Origin: Pelotomaculum schinkii
GTDB lineage: Bacteria > Bacillota > Desulfotomaculia > Desulfotomaculales > Pelotomaculaceae
DNA length: 64,000 bases
Assembly: GCF_004369205.1 (NCBI RefSeq)
Contig: NZ_QFGA01000001.1
Coordinates: 1,860,001 to 1,924,000, forward strand
Direction: 5' to 3'
Numbering within the stretch: the first letter of the stretch is position 1; every line of letters begins with the position of its first letter. The notes below the pieces were generated by a model. The model had not been told where the DNA came from, did not search any database, and saw only the letters and a list, made by a program, of their open reading frames with translations. A program made the translations under genes and the position numbers. Below are positions 18,211 through 27,993 of this stretch, piece by piece.

Positions 18211-19035
18211 TTACGCTGCTGTTTTAAAGGATTGTTCGTATTCGACTGGCGACATATATCCAAGGGCTGAATGCAGCCGAACCCGGTTGTAAAAGACTTC
18301 AATATATTCAAAGATGGCTTGACGGGCTTCAGCTCTTGTTTTAAATCGGGTACCATAAATCAGTTCCCTCTTCAGGGTTCCAAAAAACGATTCCATACAG
18401 GCGTTGTCATAACAATTACCTTTGCGGCTCATACTGGCGTTCATTTCGTAGTCCTTTAAAGCTTGCTGGTATTCATGACTGGCATATTGACTCCCGCGGT
18501 CTGAGTGATGAATAAGTCCTGCTGATGGCCGATACCGCCAAACTGCCTGTCTGAGAGCATCCAGGACCAACTGGCGAGTCATTGTACTGTCCATAGCCCA
18601 GCCCACAATCTTTCTTTGGAACAGGTCTTCAATAGCTGCAAGGTATAACCACCCTTCATCCGTTGCGACATATGTAATATCAGCAACCCAGACCTGATTA
18701 GGATGGCTGGCAGTAAAGTTCTGATTAACAATGTTTTCAGCAACCGGATAATGGTGCTTTGAGTTAGTGGTAGCCTTAAATTTTCTCCTTGTCTTGGCGG
18801 CTATATCGTTCTCCCGCATCAGGCGGGCCACCCGGTTCCGGCTGCAAGTAATGCCTTGTTTCTTCAAGGTCCTGGTTATTCTCGGACTACCATAAGTACC
18901 CCGGGAAATCTGATGAACCTTACGGATCTTTTTAATTAGTTCTTTATTCCGGATTTTTCGCCGGCTTTCCGGCCTTTTCAGCCAAGCATAGTAACCGCTT
19001 CGAGAGACTCCAAAAACCTGGCACATCTTCTCCAC
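18211..19035 (-). CDS. IS3-family transposase OrfB (DDE integrase domain)
   Basis: A 274-residue protein with an HTH_21-like N-terminus (KKIRKVHQISRGTYGSPRIT) and an rve integrase core: VWVADITYV with the first Asp, HHSDRGSQYAS with the second, and the Glu in ACMESFFGTLKREL. The C-terminus YNRVRLHSALGYMSPVEYE is typical of the family. The frame is open further upstream to the AAAAAAG site in orfA, so the active protein is probably an OrfAB fusion made by -1 frameshifting. It appears intact. Confidence 0.93.
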   Translation of the reverse strand: MEKMCQVFGVSRSGYYAWLKRPESRRKIRNKELIKKIRKVHQISRGTYGSPRITRTLKKQGITCSRNRVARLMRENDIAAKTRRKFKATTNSKHHYPVAENIVNQNFTASHPNQVWVADITYVATDEGWLYLAAIEDLFQRKIVGWAMDSTMTRQLVLDALRQAVWRYRPSAGLIHHSDRGSQYASHEYQQALKDYEMNASMSRKGNCYDNACMESFFGTLKRELIYGTRFKTRAEARQAIFEYIEVFYNRVRLHSALGYMSPVEYEQSFKTAA

Positions 19036-19073
19036 CCGAAATTTGAAGCGGTGCTGATTAATAAACTTATAAG

Positions 19074-19358
19074 CTATTTCTGGTGTCTTGCGAAGATGGC
19101 CGTGGCCTTTTTTAGAATGGCGTTTTCCTCTTGTAAATCAGCTATCATTTTTTTTAAACGCCTGGTTTCTGCGTCCTCTGGCAGTAGATTGCCGCTGCCT
19201 GGAAAAGCGTTTTCCTTATGTTCTTTATACTGACTAACCCATTTGTGCAGGGTGTTCTCATGGATACCGAGTTCTTTGGCCACCGTTGCCACGGATCGCC
19301 CCAACTCTACTACCAGGCGGACCGCTTCTTCTTTAAAATGCTTATCGTAACGTTTCAT
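19074..19358 (-). CDS. IS3-family transposase OrfA
   Basis: A 94-residue HTH_8-type protein (MKRYDKHFKEEAVRLVVE...) with a helix-turn-helix over residues 10-50 and a leucine-zipper-like C-terminal coil (RRLKKMIADLQEENAILKK). The ATG at 19358 has GGAGG eight bases upstream. Near the 3' end is A AAA AAG (19113 down to 19107). A -1 shift there leads without a stop into GHGHLRKTPEIAYKFINQ and on into OrfB, the standard IS3 arrangement. Confidence 0.92.
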   Translation of the reverse strand: MKRYDKHFKEEAVRLVVELGRSVATVAKELGIHENTLHKWVSQYKEHKENAFPGSGNLLPEDAETRRLKKMIADLQEENAILKKATAIFARHQK

Positions 19359-19423
19359 GATGGACACCTCCACTGGTTTTATTGTACCAGCCATTTACCG
19401 TGTCCATCAAATCGGGTCAGGTT

Positions 19424-20027
19424 TATCGTATACATTATGGCCGTTTTTCCAGAAATATATATTTTTAGTAGGGTTTCCTAATCCCTTTAGCACTTTATCA
19501 CCTTCTGTACCGTCGTCAGTCATGATAATCATATCACTCTTCTGCTCCAAAGCATGAAAATGTGGGTACATTTTTAATCTATTTAACCATGTATTTTCAT
19601 ATTCTTTTAATACTGTTCCTTGAAACCTCGTAATCAAAGGTAAGCCAAATTTCTTGCTCAGATTTTTACCAGCCTGTACCGCATGAACTTCATATGCATA
19701 TATCACACATTCACTAACACTCTTTTTAAGCAGTTTGCAAGCAAGATTGTAAAATTTGAAGGTGCAATAATGAGCAGAAATAATCCTGGCAATAAAACTC
19801 ACTTTTTTTATGCTGCATAGCTTCTCTAGAAATGTATTGTTAAACTTAATCATCTTACAGCCCTCAACGTTGCAAGACGGTCTCATCGTGCTAGTTGGTT
19901 GGATTAGAGTTATATCCCAACCATTATCAACATAAGCCTTCACAGTATTATAAAACGATGGAGCTCCTTGCCCTTCACCAATAGACCATATATCCAAATA
20001 TGACATCATTATCATTTTCTTATTCAC
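19424..20027 (-). pseudogene. GT4 glycosyltransferase, N-terminal fragment
   Basis: About 200 residues of the acceptor-binding half of a GT4 enzyme. It starts at MNKKMIMMSYLDIWSIGEGQ and includes CVIYAYEVHAVQAGKNLSKK and PLITRFQGTVLKEYENTW; it ends at NVYDKPDP where the IS3 element begins. The rest of the gene is at 17268-17999. The gene is disrupted, so one sugar may now be missing from the polymer unless the element has excised in part of the population. Confidence 0.87.
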
Positions 20028-20085
20028 GACATATAAGCCCCTTTTTCAATATGTTTGGATTAAGTTTCTTTATTGTTTACATGGT

Positions 20086-21351
20086 CTACTTTAACACATT
20101 AGCGCTCTCTTTCTTATACAAACTTATCGCCAGATACATAATAGTTATTAAAATCCAAGTAGTCCTAATTCTATTAGCTCCGCTGGATGAAACACCTATG
20201 AGAACAAATGCTGGAGTAAAAGACAATATGCAAAGGGTTAAGAGTTTAGGTAATTTCCACCTATATGCTCTAAGAAGATATATGAATATCATAAGGATTC
20301 CGCTTATTATTATGATGCCGTATTCACACATAATTTCTAAAAAAAAGTTATGTACATTGGTACCCAATAGTACTATACTTTGACCTGGGCCTATACCTAA
20401 AAAAAAGGAATTAAAAAACAATTGAAGAGCTTCTCCCATGAGACTTAACCTAAATAAATCACTGCTTTCATTACCCGGTGAGCTTATCATTAACACCAAG
20501 TCTATTAATGTATAATTTGAAAGCACGATAAATCCTATTATTACACATACTACACATAACAAATATAACACAATACTAAAGGAAGCTTTACTAATGCTAT
20601 ATAGCTTTATCAATATACAAAAAAAGGCAAAACATAATCCGTAAACTATCATGCCGTATAACGCACCTCTTGCACCAATTCTGATAATAATATACATTGA
20701 TGCAGTAATTATAATAAGTGCTGGCACCTTGTTTTTGTTAGTAAATGCATATTGCAATAACACTGCTATAATGCCAAAACAAATGAATGTTGCTAAATCA
20801 TTTCCGTTCCCGAATACGCCAAGAGCTTTATCAGAATAGTATAACATATTTCGTTCATTTAATAAGACCAAGTGGTTACCCGTAAACAACTCCCAATAAG
20901 CAATAAGTAGATTTATTATCAATCCAAGAACAAGCCCTTTATTGAGAAAGATTATATCTTTTTTACTTTGAATGTTAAGTGTCAACATTGTTATTGTAAA
21001 CAAATTTACCAATAATGATATATAATTAGATACAGCGTAATCGTTTTTCAATATAAAAGCAGTTTGAACCGTTGCGTAAACACCCCAAATAATAAAAAAA
21101 TAGAAAAATAGTTTTATGTCATAAGTTGGTATTTTGATTTTTAAACTGTTATGCTCTCCTATAAAAAAAACTATCGTCAATAAAGCCATAATCCAACTTA
21201 GTTTTATACCATAGATATTGATTACTTCACCTAAGCAGCATGCTACTATCAATCCAAATAAAGCGTATTGTGTTTTGGTGTGCCTATTAATTTTTTCGGT
21301 TGTTCTACATTTAATTGAATAATTATTCTTGGTATAAACACCTATTGTCAT
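20086..21351 (-). CDS. wzy: Wzy-like O-antigen/exopolysaccharide polymerase
   Basis: A 421-residue membrane protein with roughly 11-12 hydrophobic helices, AT-rich and isoleucine-rich. The ligase/polymerase signature region is around residues 300-345 (a large loop SSPGNESSDLFRLSLMGEAL then FFLGIGPGQSIVLLGTNVHN with the conserved H). This fits the O-antigen ligase/polymerase superfamily; beside a Wzx flippase the polymerase role is preferred. The ATG at 21351 overlaps the stop of the upstream glycosyltransferase as ATGA; a GTG four codons earlier has no usable ribosome site. Confidence 0.82.
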   Translation of the reverse strand: MTIGVYTKNNYSIKCRTTEKINRHTKTQYALFGLIVACCLGEVINIYGIKLSWIMALLTIVFFIGEHNSLKIKIPTYDIKLFFYFFIIWGVYATVQTAFILKNDYAVSNYISLLVNLFTITMLTLNIQSKKDIIFLNKGLVLGLIINLLIAYWELFTGNHLVLLNERNMLYYSDKALGVFGNGNDLATFICFGIIAVLLQYAFTNKNKVPALIIITASMYIIIRIGARGALYGMIVYGLCFAFFCILIKLYSISKASFSIVLYLLCVVCVIIGFIVLSNYTLIDLVLMISSPGNESSDLFRLSLMGEALQLFFNSFFLGIGPGQSIVLLGTNVHNFFLEIMCEYGIIIISGILMIFIYLLRAYRWKLPKLLTLCILSFTPAFVLIGVSSSGANRIRTTWILITIMYLAISLYKKESANVLK

Positions 21352-22502
21352 TCCTGAATACACCTTTCGTATATACCATTCAGCTTTTTAACAACTGAGA
21401 TTTCTGAGTATTGACTAATCGTTTCTTTGCTTATATCTTCTTTTCTGTAATTTTTATAGCGTGTTATCATACGCTTCATAGCTTGTACTAACTGCTCTTT
21501 ATTATCAACATCAATTAAGATACCATTGTTTTTATTTATAATCCAGTCGGCTCCACCATTACGTGTTCCAATAACAGGCTTACCGCAGGCCATTGCTTCA
21601 ATATACACAACTCCGAAAGTCTCATATGCACTTACAAGAATAAAAGCATCGCAATCTTGCATCTGCTGTGCCGTTTCTTCTCTTGATAATGCACCTAATA
21701 AAGTTATTTGCTTACTCATGTTAGATTTATCTATTTGATTCTTTAGTTCATCATAAAGCGGACCACCGCCAACTATTTTCAATTTGACATTTTCGTTGCC
21801 TTTAAAAGCTTCTATGAAAGCATCTATGGTCATCCCAAATCTTTTTCTTGCTGTCAAGTTACCGACAGCAAGAAAAAGAAAGTTTTTTGCTTGCTTACTT
21901 TTCTCTTTGTATTTAAATAACGGTGACACCATGTTTGGTATTACATGAATCATCTTATTAGTTTTCGTGAGCTCAATAACTCTTTTTTTTAATCCTTCAC
22001 CCACGCAAATAAAACTCGCGGTTCCATCTACACATTTTTTAAGCAAATTAATTTCAAAAGGTGAAATATTTTTGTTAATGACCCCACTCGAATGCTCAGT
22101 AACAACAACGGGTATATCATAAACTTTGCCTAATTTATAAGCACCATATCCTGCCGGCATAAATGAATGTGCGTGAATTATGTTAATCTTTTCTCCGTCT
22201 GCAATTATTCGATGATATATTCTTCTTATACGCCTAAAAAAGTTCCAGCACATCAATCTTTTTGCTCTAACAATCCCAAACGAAGGTGTGACGTAGGAGT
22301 ATACTTTAACACCTTCATCGTTTAATATTTTCAACTTGAAATTGTCCGAATCAAAATAACTGCTTTTTCTCTGATAAGTTGCATTTAGGATAATTACATG
22401 ATGCCCGGCTCTTTGTAAAGCAATAGCTTGTTCCCGAAAAAAAGAACCTATATGCGGATTGCTTTTGCTCGGATACCAGGAAGGTATAATTAAAATATTC
22501 AT
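21348..22502 (-). CDS. GT4-family glycosyltransferase
   Basis: A 384-residue GT-B enzyme. The N-terminal domain begins MNILIIPSWYPSKSNPHIGS and contains IIHAHSFMPAGYGAYKL. The C-terminal donor domain has AVGNLTARKRFGMTIDAF, IVGGGPLYDELK and the EAMACGKPVIGTRNGGAD motif. It retains the nucleotide sugar's configuration by family. It is translationally coupled to the Wzy gene behind it. The sugar transferred is unknown. Confidence 0.9.
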   Translation of the reverse strand: MNILIIPSWYPSKSNPHIGSFFREQAIALQRAGHHVIILNATYQRKSSYFDSDNFKLKILNDEGVKVYSYVTPSFGIVRAKRLMCWNFFRRIRRIYHRIIADGEKINIIHAHSFMPAGYGAYKLGKVYDIPVVVTEHSSGVINKNISPFEINLLKKCVDGTASFICVGEGLKKRVIELTKTNKMIHVIPNMVSPLFKYKEKSKQAKNFLFLAVGNLTARKRFGMTIDAFIEAFKGNENVKLKIVGGGPLYDELKNQIDKSNMSKQITLLGALSREETAQQMQDCDAFILVSAYETFGVVYIEAMACGKPVIGTRNGGADWIINKNNGILIDVDNKEQLVQAMKRMITRYKNYRKEDISKETISQYSEISVVKKLNGIYERCIQE

Positions 22503-22721
22503 GACTTTCCCACCGATTTATTTATATGTCACCATAAATAATAACCATGCTGGTTAGAAGAACCGTACAAATCAGTTGTATTGTTACATAGATGTAGGTA
22601 TTATTTTTGTATCATAAATAACGATATTAAGATTATTTGCAAACTTCCCCGCTACTTTACTAAGTGTTTCACAAATTTCGCATTCTTATTTAGTATAATT
22701 GAAAATCGAACAATTTACATC

Positions 22722-23906
22722 TTACATTACCTGCCCTTTAATAATAATCATATACTTTTCATACAATTTGCTGTAATTATATTTTGTTTGTATGTACTTT
22801 ACAGCATTATTAGCATATAACTCAAACTGTTCTTTTGGTGTTCGAACTAACCTTAATATTTTATCACGAAAATCTCGTATATTTCCTTGCTTGAAACAAA
22901 ATGCCCCCCCGTGTGTGGTTCTTTTTATATTAATTTCATTATCCTCAAACAATACAGGCAAACCACACGCTTGAACGTCATAAAAGCTAAGACTGCACTG
23001 TTTAGGGAAGAGAGCCATATCTGCACATTGATAATACCGATTTATTTTTTTATATGGTTGAGTAGGTAACCGTTTAATCTTATTTTGTGATCTACTAAAG
23101 AGACTCTCTATTTCATCTCCGTAAACGCCGCTCGTGTTTCCAATAATCAAAAATACTATTTCTTTGTGCACAGAAAATTTTTCAAATATGGCATTTGCTA
23201 AAAACATCCCCCCTTTAGATTCATCCAATTTACCTGCGTACAATATAACGAAAGCTTCATTACTTATTCCTAGCTCCTTCCGTACATAATATCGAGCATT
23301 TTTATCAGGATGAAAAACAAGAGTGTCACTGCCCATTCCAACAATAGGGGATAAATTCTCTGGCACTCCGAACCTTCGTTGAATATAATCTGAATCAACT
23401 GTCCTGATAACAGGTATTTGATGTTTTTTAATTATAGGAGTGCAAATATTTCTATAGAAAAAGTAAAATAACTTACGTAATTTGTTTTTGGAAGCCATAT
23501 CAAGCATATGATTATCTAAGACTATGTGATAATTAAGTTTCCTTGCTTGAATGATATACCTAATTGCAATATATGTATCACTTCCATGTACATAAAGAAT
23601 ATCTGGCTCTAATTTTTCTACTATCCGAAAGATATCATTTTTGTAAATTGAGCGTCCAGATATATAACATTTCAGTGGAACTCTAATGATCTTAACGCCA
23701 GTTTCTTGAAAGAAAAACTCATCTTTTTTTTTCAAATCATTAGTACCAAAAAAAACTGTTAATTGCTTTGGCATTTTTTTTAATTCGCTAGTCACCACAA
23801 AAACTTCATGACCGTCTAATGCCATATATTTAGATAATATATTCACCTGGTATCCCGCATCAGGATGAAAAAAATCCTCTATATGTACTATTCGCAATAT
23901 ACTCAC
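22722..23906 (-). CDS. GT4-like glycosyltransferase
   Basis: A 394-residue GT-B protein. It begins with RIVHIEDFFHPDAGYQVNIL, has YVHGSDTYIAIRYI in the acceptor domain and VILYAGKLDESKGGMFLANA plus QACGLPVLFEDNEIN in the donor domain. The second half of the EX7E motif is less typical than in the neighbouring enzyme. Spacing to the gene behind it is about 220 bases, in which I see nothing recognisable. AT-rich composition matches the surrounding glycosyltransferases. Acceptor and donor unknown. Confidence 0.85.
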   Translation of the reverse strand: MSILRIVHIEDFFHPDAGYQVNILSKYMALDGHEVFVVTSELKKMPKQLTVFFGTNDLKKKDEFFFQETGVKIIRVPLKCYISGRSIYKNDIFRIVEKLEPDILYVHGSDTYIAIRYIIQARKLNYHIVLDNHMLDMASKNKLRKLFYFFYRNICTPIIKKHQIPVIRTVDSDYIQRRFGVPENLSPIVGMGSDTLVFHPDKNARYYVRKELGISNEAFVILYAGKLDESKGGMFLANAIFEKFSVHKEIVFLIIGNTSGVYGDEIESLFSRSQNKIKRLPTQPYKKINRYYQCADMALFPKQCSLSFYDVQACGLPVLFEDNEINIKRTTHGGAFCFKQGNIRDFRDKILRLVRTPKEQFELYANNAVKYIQTKYNYSKLYEKYMIIIKGQVM

Positions 23907-23912
23907 TTCCTA

Positions 23913-24520
23913 TTATAAAAAATTATATTGTGAAAAATCATCGATTCTGTTACCATGCATTCGCTCATAATAATCCCGATAATCCCTTAAAGGATATTAC
24001 CATCCACGAACGATTATCTAGATATCATTTAATAGTCAATATAATTCCATCAACAAAACTTGTAGATGGTAACATATCCCAACTCGCTTTTTGTCTTTTT
24101 TGTTCTGATGGCATAACGTAAAGCATGTCCAAGAGGAGCCACTACGAATGATATTAATCTACCAGTTTTCCCTAATATTAAGGATCATTTTAACTACTCC
24201 GATATTAGAACGTTCATTGTGGCAACCAATTTTTATACATCACAAACATTTCCAGCTCTCATTACCTGATTAATAGCGAAACATTAATCTTTAACATACA
24301 TCCAATTAAGGATATTCGCTCCTTTACCGTAGATAGGAAGTGGTTGCTCATTCAGTGTGCGAATTATAATGAGAGAAATTATTTTTCAGGGAAATGGTAG
24401 GGAAAATAATTAGTAGAGCAGATTGTTATTGTTACTAGCAATTGATATGCGCAATGGTAGATAACACCAATAAATCTATAACTGTTTTACTTGCTGAGTA
24501 TAGCGAAGAGCAGCAAATTA
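23913..24520 (-). pseudogene. Decayed dTDP-glucose 4,6-dehydratase (rmlB) remnant
   Basis: The whole gap between two glycosyltransferases is an RmlB C-terminal half in ruins. Read on the minus strand in shifting frames it gives YSASK (catalytic pair, about 24485-24500), VTITICSTNYFPYHFPEK, RTLNEQPLPIYGKGANIL, GCHNERSNIGVVKMIL, MLPSTSFVDGIILTIK, YLDNRSW and DYRDYYERMHGNRIDDF, ending at TAA (23913). These follow the order and spacing of RmlB residues from about 155 to the C-terminus. Several frameshifts and stops separate the blocks. No rmlA, C or D genes are in the window, so the dTDP-sugar route seems lost here. Confidence 0.85.
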
Positions 24521-24542
24521 CATTGCATGATTGTCAATAAAA

Positions 24543-25751
24543 TCAATGATTGCTTTTTCTATAACAATCATCGTATATATCTTGGTATCTGGATAACATC
24601 TTACTCCTATCAAACAATTTTGCTCTTTCTAAACAGAAATTAGTTGAATAATTATAATTTATCTGCTTGATAGCATCAAATAGCGAGGTTACCTCCCTTT
24701 TATCAACAACAATTCCGCAGCATTCATCAATACTTTCAATACCACCACCAGTATTAAAGGTTATCAAAGGGGTTCCACAAGCTAGACTTTCCAAGTTAGT
24801 TGTTGGAAAGTTATCCTCAAGTGTAGGGTTTATAAACACATCTGCAGCTGAATAAATTTTAGCAAGTTCTTTCACTTTAATAATTTTTGTTATTCCAACA
24901 ATATTTTTTGGCAATCTTTCTTTTTGCTTTTTCGTTAATCCAACAAGTACTATCCTGAAGCTATCATCCAATATGTCAGCAAGTTCCAGGAAATACTGAT
25001 ATCCTTTACGTTTACCCCATCCATTGGCTACACCTAATATGATGAATTTATCCTGTAAACAATTTGTTTTTCTAAAATCACTTTCAGTAGGTTTAAACAC
25101 ATTTAGGTCAATACCATTAGGAATCACTTTTACCGGATATTTATTTAAATATGATTCCTGTATCAGATTGGCCAACCAATTACTCGGGGTCACAATTGTC
25201 ATGTTACTAAGGGATGTAAACAATTCCCTTTTACTATCGAAATTCTGTTTTGAGCGATCAAATATAAGGCTTCCTGGGTAACCTCTTTTCTGAGGACAAT
25301 CATTACAACCCCATTTCCATTTATCACATTGCACATAACTAAAATACGCACAATGCCCAGTAAAGCTCCAGCAATCATGCAGCGTCCAAACAACTGGTTT
25401 TCCTGATTCCTTTAAATAATCAAAAAGAATCTTTATATTGATATAATAGCCATGCAGATTATGTAAATGTATAACATCCGGGTCTATCTCTTTAACTTTC
25501 TTTATAAACTCGCGTGTTGCTCTTGCAGAACCCCAAAGTGCATGGGTGTCAAAAATCCTTGTGAGACCTCCGTGTATGAAATAATCGGGTTTGGTCCCTA
25601 TTTTAATAATATGATCTCCAACAACAGAAGTCTCCCTGCCATATGCAATATAACTTTCGATATTGTTACTTTTTAAAATCGAATGAATATCGGTTACTAT
25701 TCTTCCAGTGCTACCGACACCACATACTGAATTAATTTGTAGTACTTTCAT
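24543..25751 (-). CDS. GT4-family glycosyltransferase, cysteine-rich WcaC-like type
   Basis: A 402-residue enzyme. The N-terminal domain has MKVLQINSVCGVGSTGRI and the HLHNLHGYYIN and WTLHDCWSFTGHC segments, followed by CDKWKWGCNDCPQ, a cysteine cluster typical of this subgroup. The donor domain has VIPNGIDLNVFKP, GVANGWGKRKGYQYFLEL and NLESLACGTPLITFNTGG. The ATG lies 4 bases inside the stop of capG, so it is coupled to UDP-FucNAc synthesis and may use that donor (inference). Confidence 0.9.
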   Translation of the reverse strand: MKVLQINSVCGVGSTGRIVTDIHSILKSNNIESYIAYGRETSVVGDHIIKIGTKPDYFIHGGLTRIFDTHALWGSARATREFIKKVKEIDPDVIHLHNLHGYYINIKILFDYLKESGKPVVWTLHDCWSFTGHCAYFSYVQCDKWKWGCNDCPQKRGYPGSLIFDRSKQNFDSKRELFTSLSNMTIVTPSNWLANLIQESYLNKYPVKVIPNGIDLNVFKPTESDFRKTNCLQDKFIILGVANGWGKRKGYQYFLELADILDDSFRIVLVGLTKKQKERLPKNIVGITKIIKVKELAKIYSAADVFINPTLEDNFPTTNLESLACGTPLITFNTGGGIESIDECCGIVVDKREVTSLFDAIKQINYNYSTNFCLERAKLFDRSKMLSRYQDIYDDCYRKSNH

Positions 25752-26878
25752 TCATTCTTTCTCCAAATAACCTCATTCACTATCTTCGTATAACTCTGAA
25801 TTATTTTTACAACCTTGACCGATACATTATCATCTTTGTAATCCGGAGCCAACACAGTTCGCTCAGCATTATCCTGCATAGCCTTGGCCAACTCTATGGC
25901 CTGCTCTATATCAATGCCTTTAATACCACCTATTATGACTGTACCTTTATCCAATACTTCCGGGCGCTCGGTGGAAGTCCTCAATAATACTCCCGCAAAA
26001 CCCAGGATGGCGCTTTCTTCAGAAAGGGTGCCGCTGTCGGATAACACACAGAAGGCATTCTTCTGGAGCTTGTTGTAATCCAAAAAGCCAAAGGGCTGTA
26101 TACTCTGCACCATTGGATGGAACTGAAAATTACGTTGCTCGATAATTTTCTTACTCCTCGGGTGTGTTGAATAGATAACTGGCATCTGATAGCGCTCAGC
26201 AATATTATTAATCGCAGTCATTAGGGACATGAAGTTGGTTTCGTTATCAATATTCTCTTCTCTATGGGCGGAAACCAATATATACTTTCCTGCCTGAAGC
26301 TCCAATCTCTCTAAAACCTTGCTGGCATTGATTTTCTGCATATGCTCCTGCAAAACCTCCTGCATAGGTGACCCTGTAACAAATATGTGCTCTTTTCTAA
26401 AACCTTCAGCTAACAGATACCGTCTCGAATGTTCCGTATATGGCAGATTAATATCGGAAATATGGTCCACAATCTTGCGATTGATTTCTTCAGGAACATT
26501 CTGGTCAAAACAGCGGTTCCCCGCTTCCATATGGAAAATAGGCACTTTCAGCCTTTTAGCCGAAATTGCAGAAAGTGCGGAATTTGTATCGCCAAGTATA
26601 AGCAATGCATCAGGCTTTTCCTTTTGCAACACCTCATATGACTTAGCAATAATATTTCCCATTGTCTCACCGAGGTTTTTGCCTGCGCTGTCCAGATAAT
26701 AATCCGGCGCTCTTAATCCCAAATCATCAAAGAAAACCTGGTTTAGCGTATAGTCCCAGTTTTGTCCAGTATGGACTAGGATATGGTTAAAATATTTATC
26801 GCATGCCTTGATACAAGCTGAGAGTCTGATAATCTCCGGCCTTGTCCCTAAAATTGTCATTACCTTTAATTTGCTCAC
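25748..26878 (-). CDS. capG: UDP-2-acetamido-2,6-dideoxy-L-talose 2-epimerase (CapG/FnlC type)
   Basis: A 376-residue non-hydrolysing 2-epimerase. Motifs include TILGTRPEIIRL, HTGQNWDYTLNQVFF, LILGDTNSALS, MEAGNRCFDQNVPEEINR and SAHREENIDNE. The GTG start at 26878 has GGAGG at good distance. With capE and capF directly upstream it completes the route from UDP-GlcNAc to UDP-N-acetyl-L-fucosamine. NWDYTLN in place of HYD is a feature of the FnlC/CapG group and separates it from the WbpI-type enzyme elsewhere in the locus. Cytoplasmic. Confidence 0.9.
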   Translation of the reverse strand: MSKLKVMTILGTRPEIIRLSACIKACDKYFNHILVHTGQNWDYTLNQVFFDDLGLRAPDYYLDSAGKNLGETMGNIIAKSYEVLQKEKPDALLILGDTNSALSAISAKRLKVPIFHMEAGNRCFDQNVPEEINRKIVDHISDINLPYTEHSRRYLLAEGFRKEHIFVTGSPMQEVLQEHMQKINASKVLERLELQAGKYILVSAHREENIDNETNFMSLMTAINNIAERYQMPVIYSTHPRSKKIIEQRNFQFHPMVQSIQPFGFLDYNKLQKNAFCVLSDSGTLSEESAILGFAGVLLRTSTERPEVLDKGTVIIGGIKGIDIEQAIELAKAMQDNAERTVLAPDYKDDNVSVKVVKIIQSYTKIVNEVIWRKNE

Positions 26879-26880
26879 AA

Positions 26881-27990
26881 CTAAACCTCCAAGAAATACG
26901 TATCCGGCTTTTCCGGATTATATGGTTCATTCGCCCACATTATCGTCACCAAATCTGTATCGCCAGTGTTTTCAATATTGTGGGTGTAACCAGGTGGGAT
27001 ATCAACAGTTTCCATTTTATCTCCGCTGACGTGGTACTCGAGCACCTCATCTGCCCCAACTTTTCTAAATCTAATCACGCCGGTCCCGCTTACCACCAGG
27101 AACTTCTCGTTCTTGCTGTGGTGCCAGTGATTGCCCTTCGTAATACCAGGCTTTGTAATGTTGACTGACACCTGCCCGCGCTCCGGGGTACGGATGATTT
27201 CAGTAAAGCTGCCTCTATTGTCCACATTCATTTTAAGCGGGTAACTGAAAGCATCTTCCGGCAGGAAACTCAAATACGTGCTGTATAGATTCTTCACCAA
27301 TGGGTTCGACATATCAGCAATGAAGAGGTCATTTCTGCTCTCTTTAAAGCTGCGTATGGTGTCAGCTAAAGCACCAACCGTGATGGGATGGCTAACCGGT
27401 ACAATGCAGTGATCTCCTTGCACTGTTGGATTACCTTCCAGCGCCCTCAAGAATTCCTCCACAACGTCGTCTATATAACAGAGGTTAATCTCCGCATCCG
27501 AATTGTCGATTTTAATTGGCAGGTCTCTGGCTATGTTATGGCAAAAGGTTGCTACCACTGAATTATAATCCGGCCTGCTCCACTTGCCGTAAATATTAGT
27601 CAGCCTGTAGATATATACCGGAGCGCCAGTTTTGGCATATTCCAAAAGGGCTTGCTCTCCAAGCTTTTTACTCTGTCCATATGGATTATCCCTATCCACC
27701 TGGATACTGGAGGTATACACGATGGGAACTTTACGGTTATTTTCTTTTAATATCTGCACTAACTGGGCCGTAAAGTCAGCATTTACTTCGAAGAACTCCT
27801 TTTCATCTTGCGGCCTGTTAACCCCGGCAAGATGAAAGATAAAATCACATTCTTTAAGGTAACCGTATAATACCTCAGTAGTTGTTTTGCGTGTCACTTT
27901 TAACAATTGATACTCACCCTGCTGCTGCAGGGTAGCGCAGAGGTTTTTGCCTATAAAACCATTAGCCCCGGTAACCACTACCGTCTTCAT
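26881..27990 (-). CDS. capF: Bifunctional reductase/epimerase CapF (FnlB type)
   Basis: A 369-residue two-domain enzyme. The N-terminal SDR domain (residues 1-245) has VVVTGANGFIGKNL and the YGQSK catalytic pair. The C-terminal cupin domain (about 250-369) has KGNHWHHSKNEKFLVVSGTG with the metal-binding histidines, and PPGYTHNIENTGD. It epimerises the CapE product at C-3 (cupin) and reduces it (SDR). Two bases separate it from capG. This domain pair is diagnostic for the UDP-FucNAc pathway. Confidence 0.93.
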   Translation of the reverse strand: MKTVVVTGANGFIGKNLCATLQQQGEYQLLKVTRKTTTEVLYGYLKECDFIFHLAGVNRPQDEKEFFEVNADFTAQLVQILKENNRKVPIVYTSSIQVDRDNPYGQSKKLGEQALLEYAKTGAPVYIYRLTNIYGKWSRPDYNSVVATFCHNIARDLPIKIDNSDAEINLCYIDDVVEEFLRALEGNPTVQGDHCIVPVSHPITVGALADTIRSFKESRNDLFIADMSNPLVKNLYSTYLSFLPEDAFSYPLKMNVDNRGSFTEIIRTPERGQVSVNITKPGITKGNHWHHSKNEKFLVVSGTGVIRFRKVGADEVLEYHVSGDKMETVDIPPGYTHNIENTGDTDLVTIMWANEPYNPEKPDTYFLEV

Positions 27991-27993
27991 ATT

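Larger units (their letters stand above)
18005..19424 (-). mobile_element. IS3-family insertion sequence
   Basis: The element carries orfA and orfB and splits a GT4 glycosyltransferase gene. The upstream end lies near 19424, where the glycosyltransferase sequence gives way to TGGACACGGTAAATGGCTGG on the minus strand. The other end is less clear, near 18005, because about 200 extra bases with a long hairpin follow orfB. I could not identify convincing terminal inverted repeats or the target duplication by eye. Confidence 0.85.

Noticed and set aside
18036-18356. 106-codon minus-strand frame overlapping the end of orfB
   Set aside because: It runs through the IS3 hairpin in another frame than orfB; no start context.
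23930-24121. 63-codon plus-strand frame
   Set aside because: Antisense to the decayed rmlB sequence, whose protein blocks are recognisable on the minus strand.
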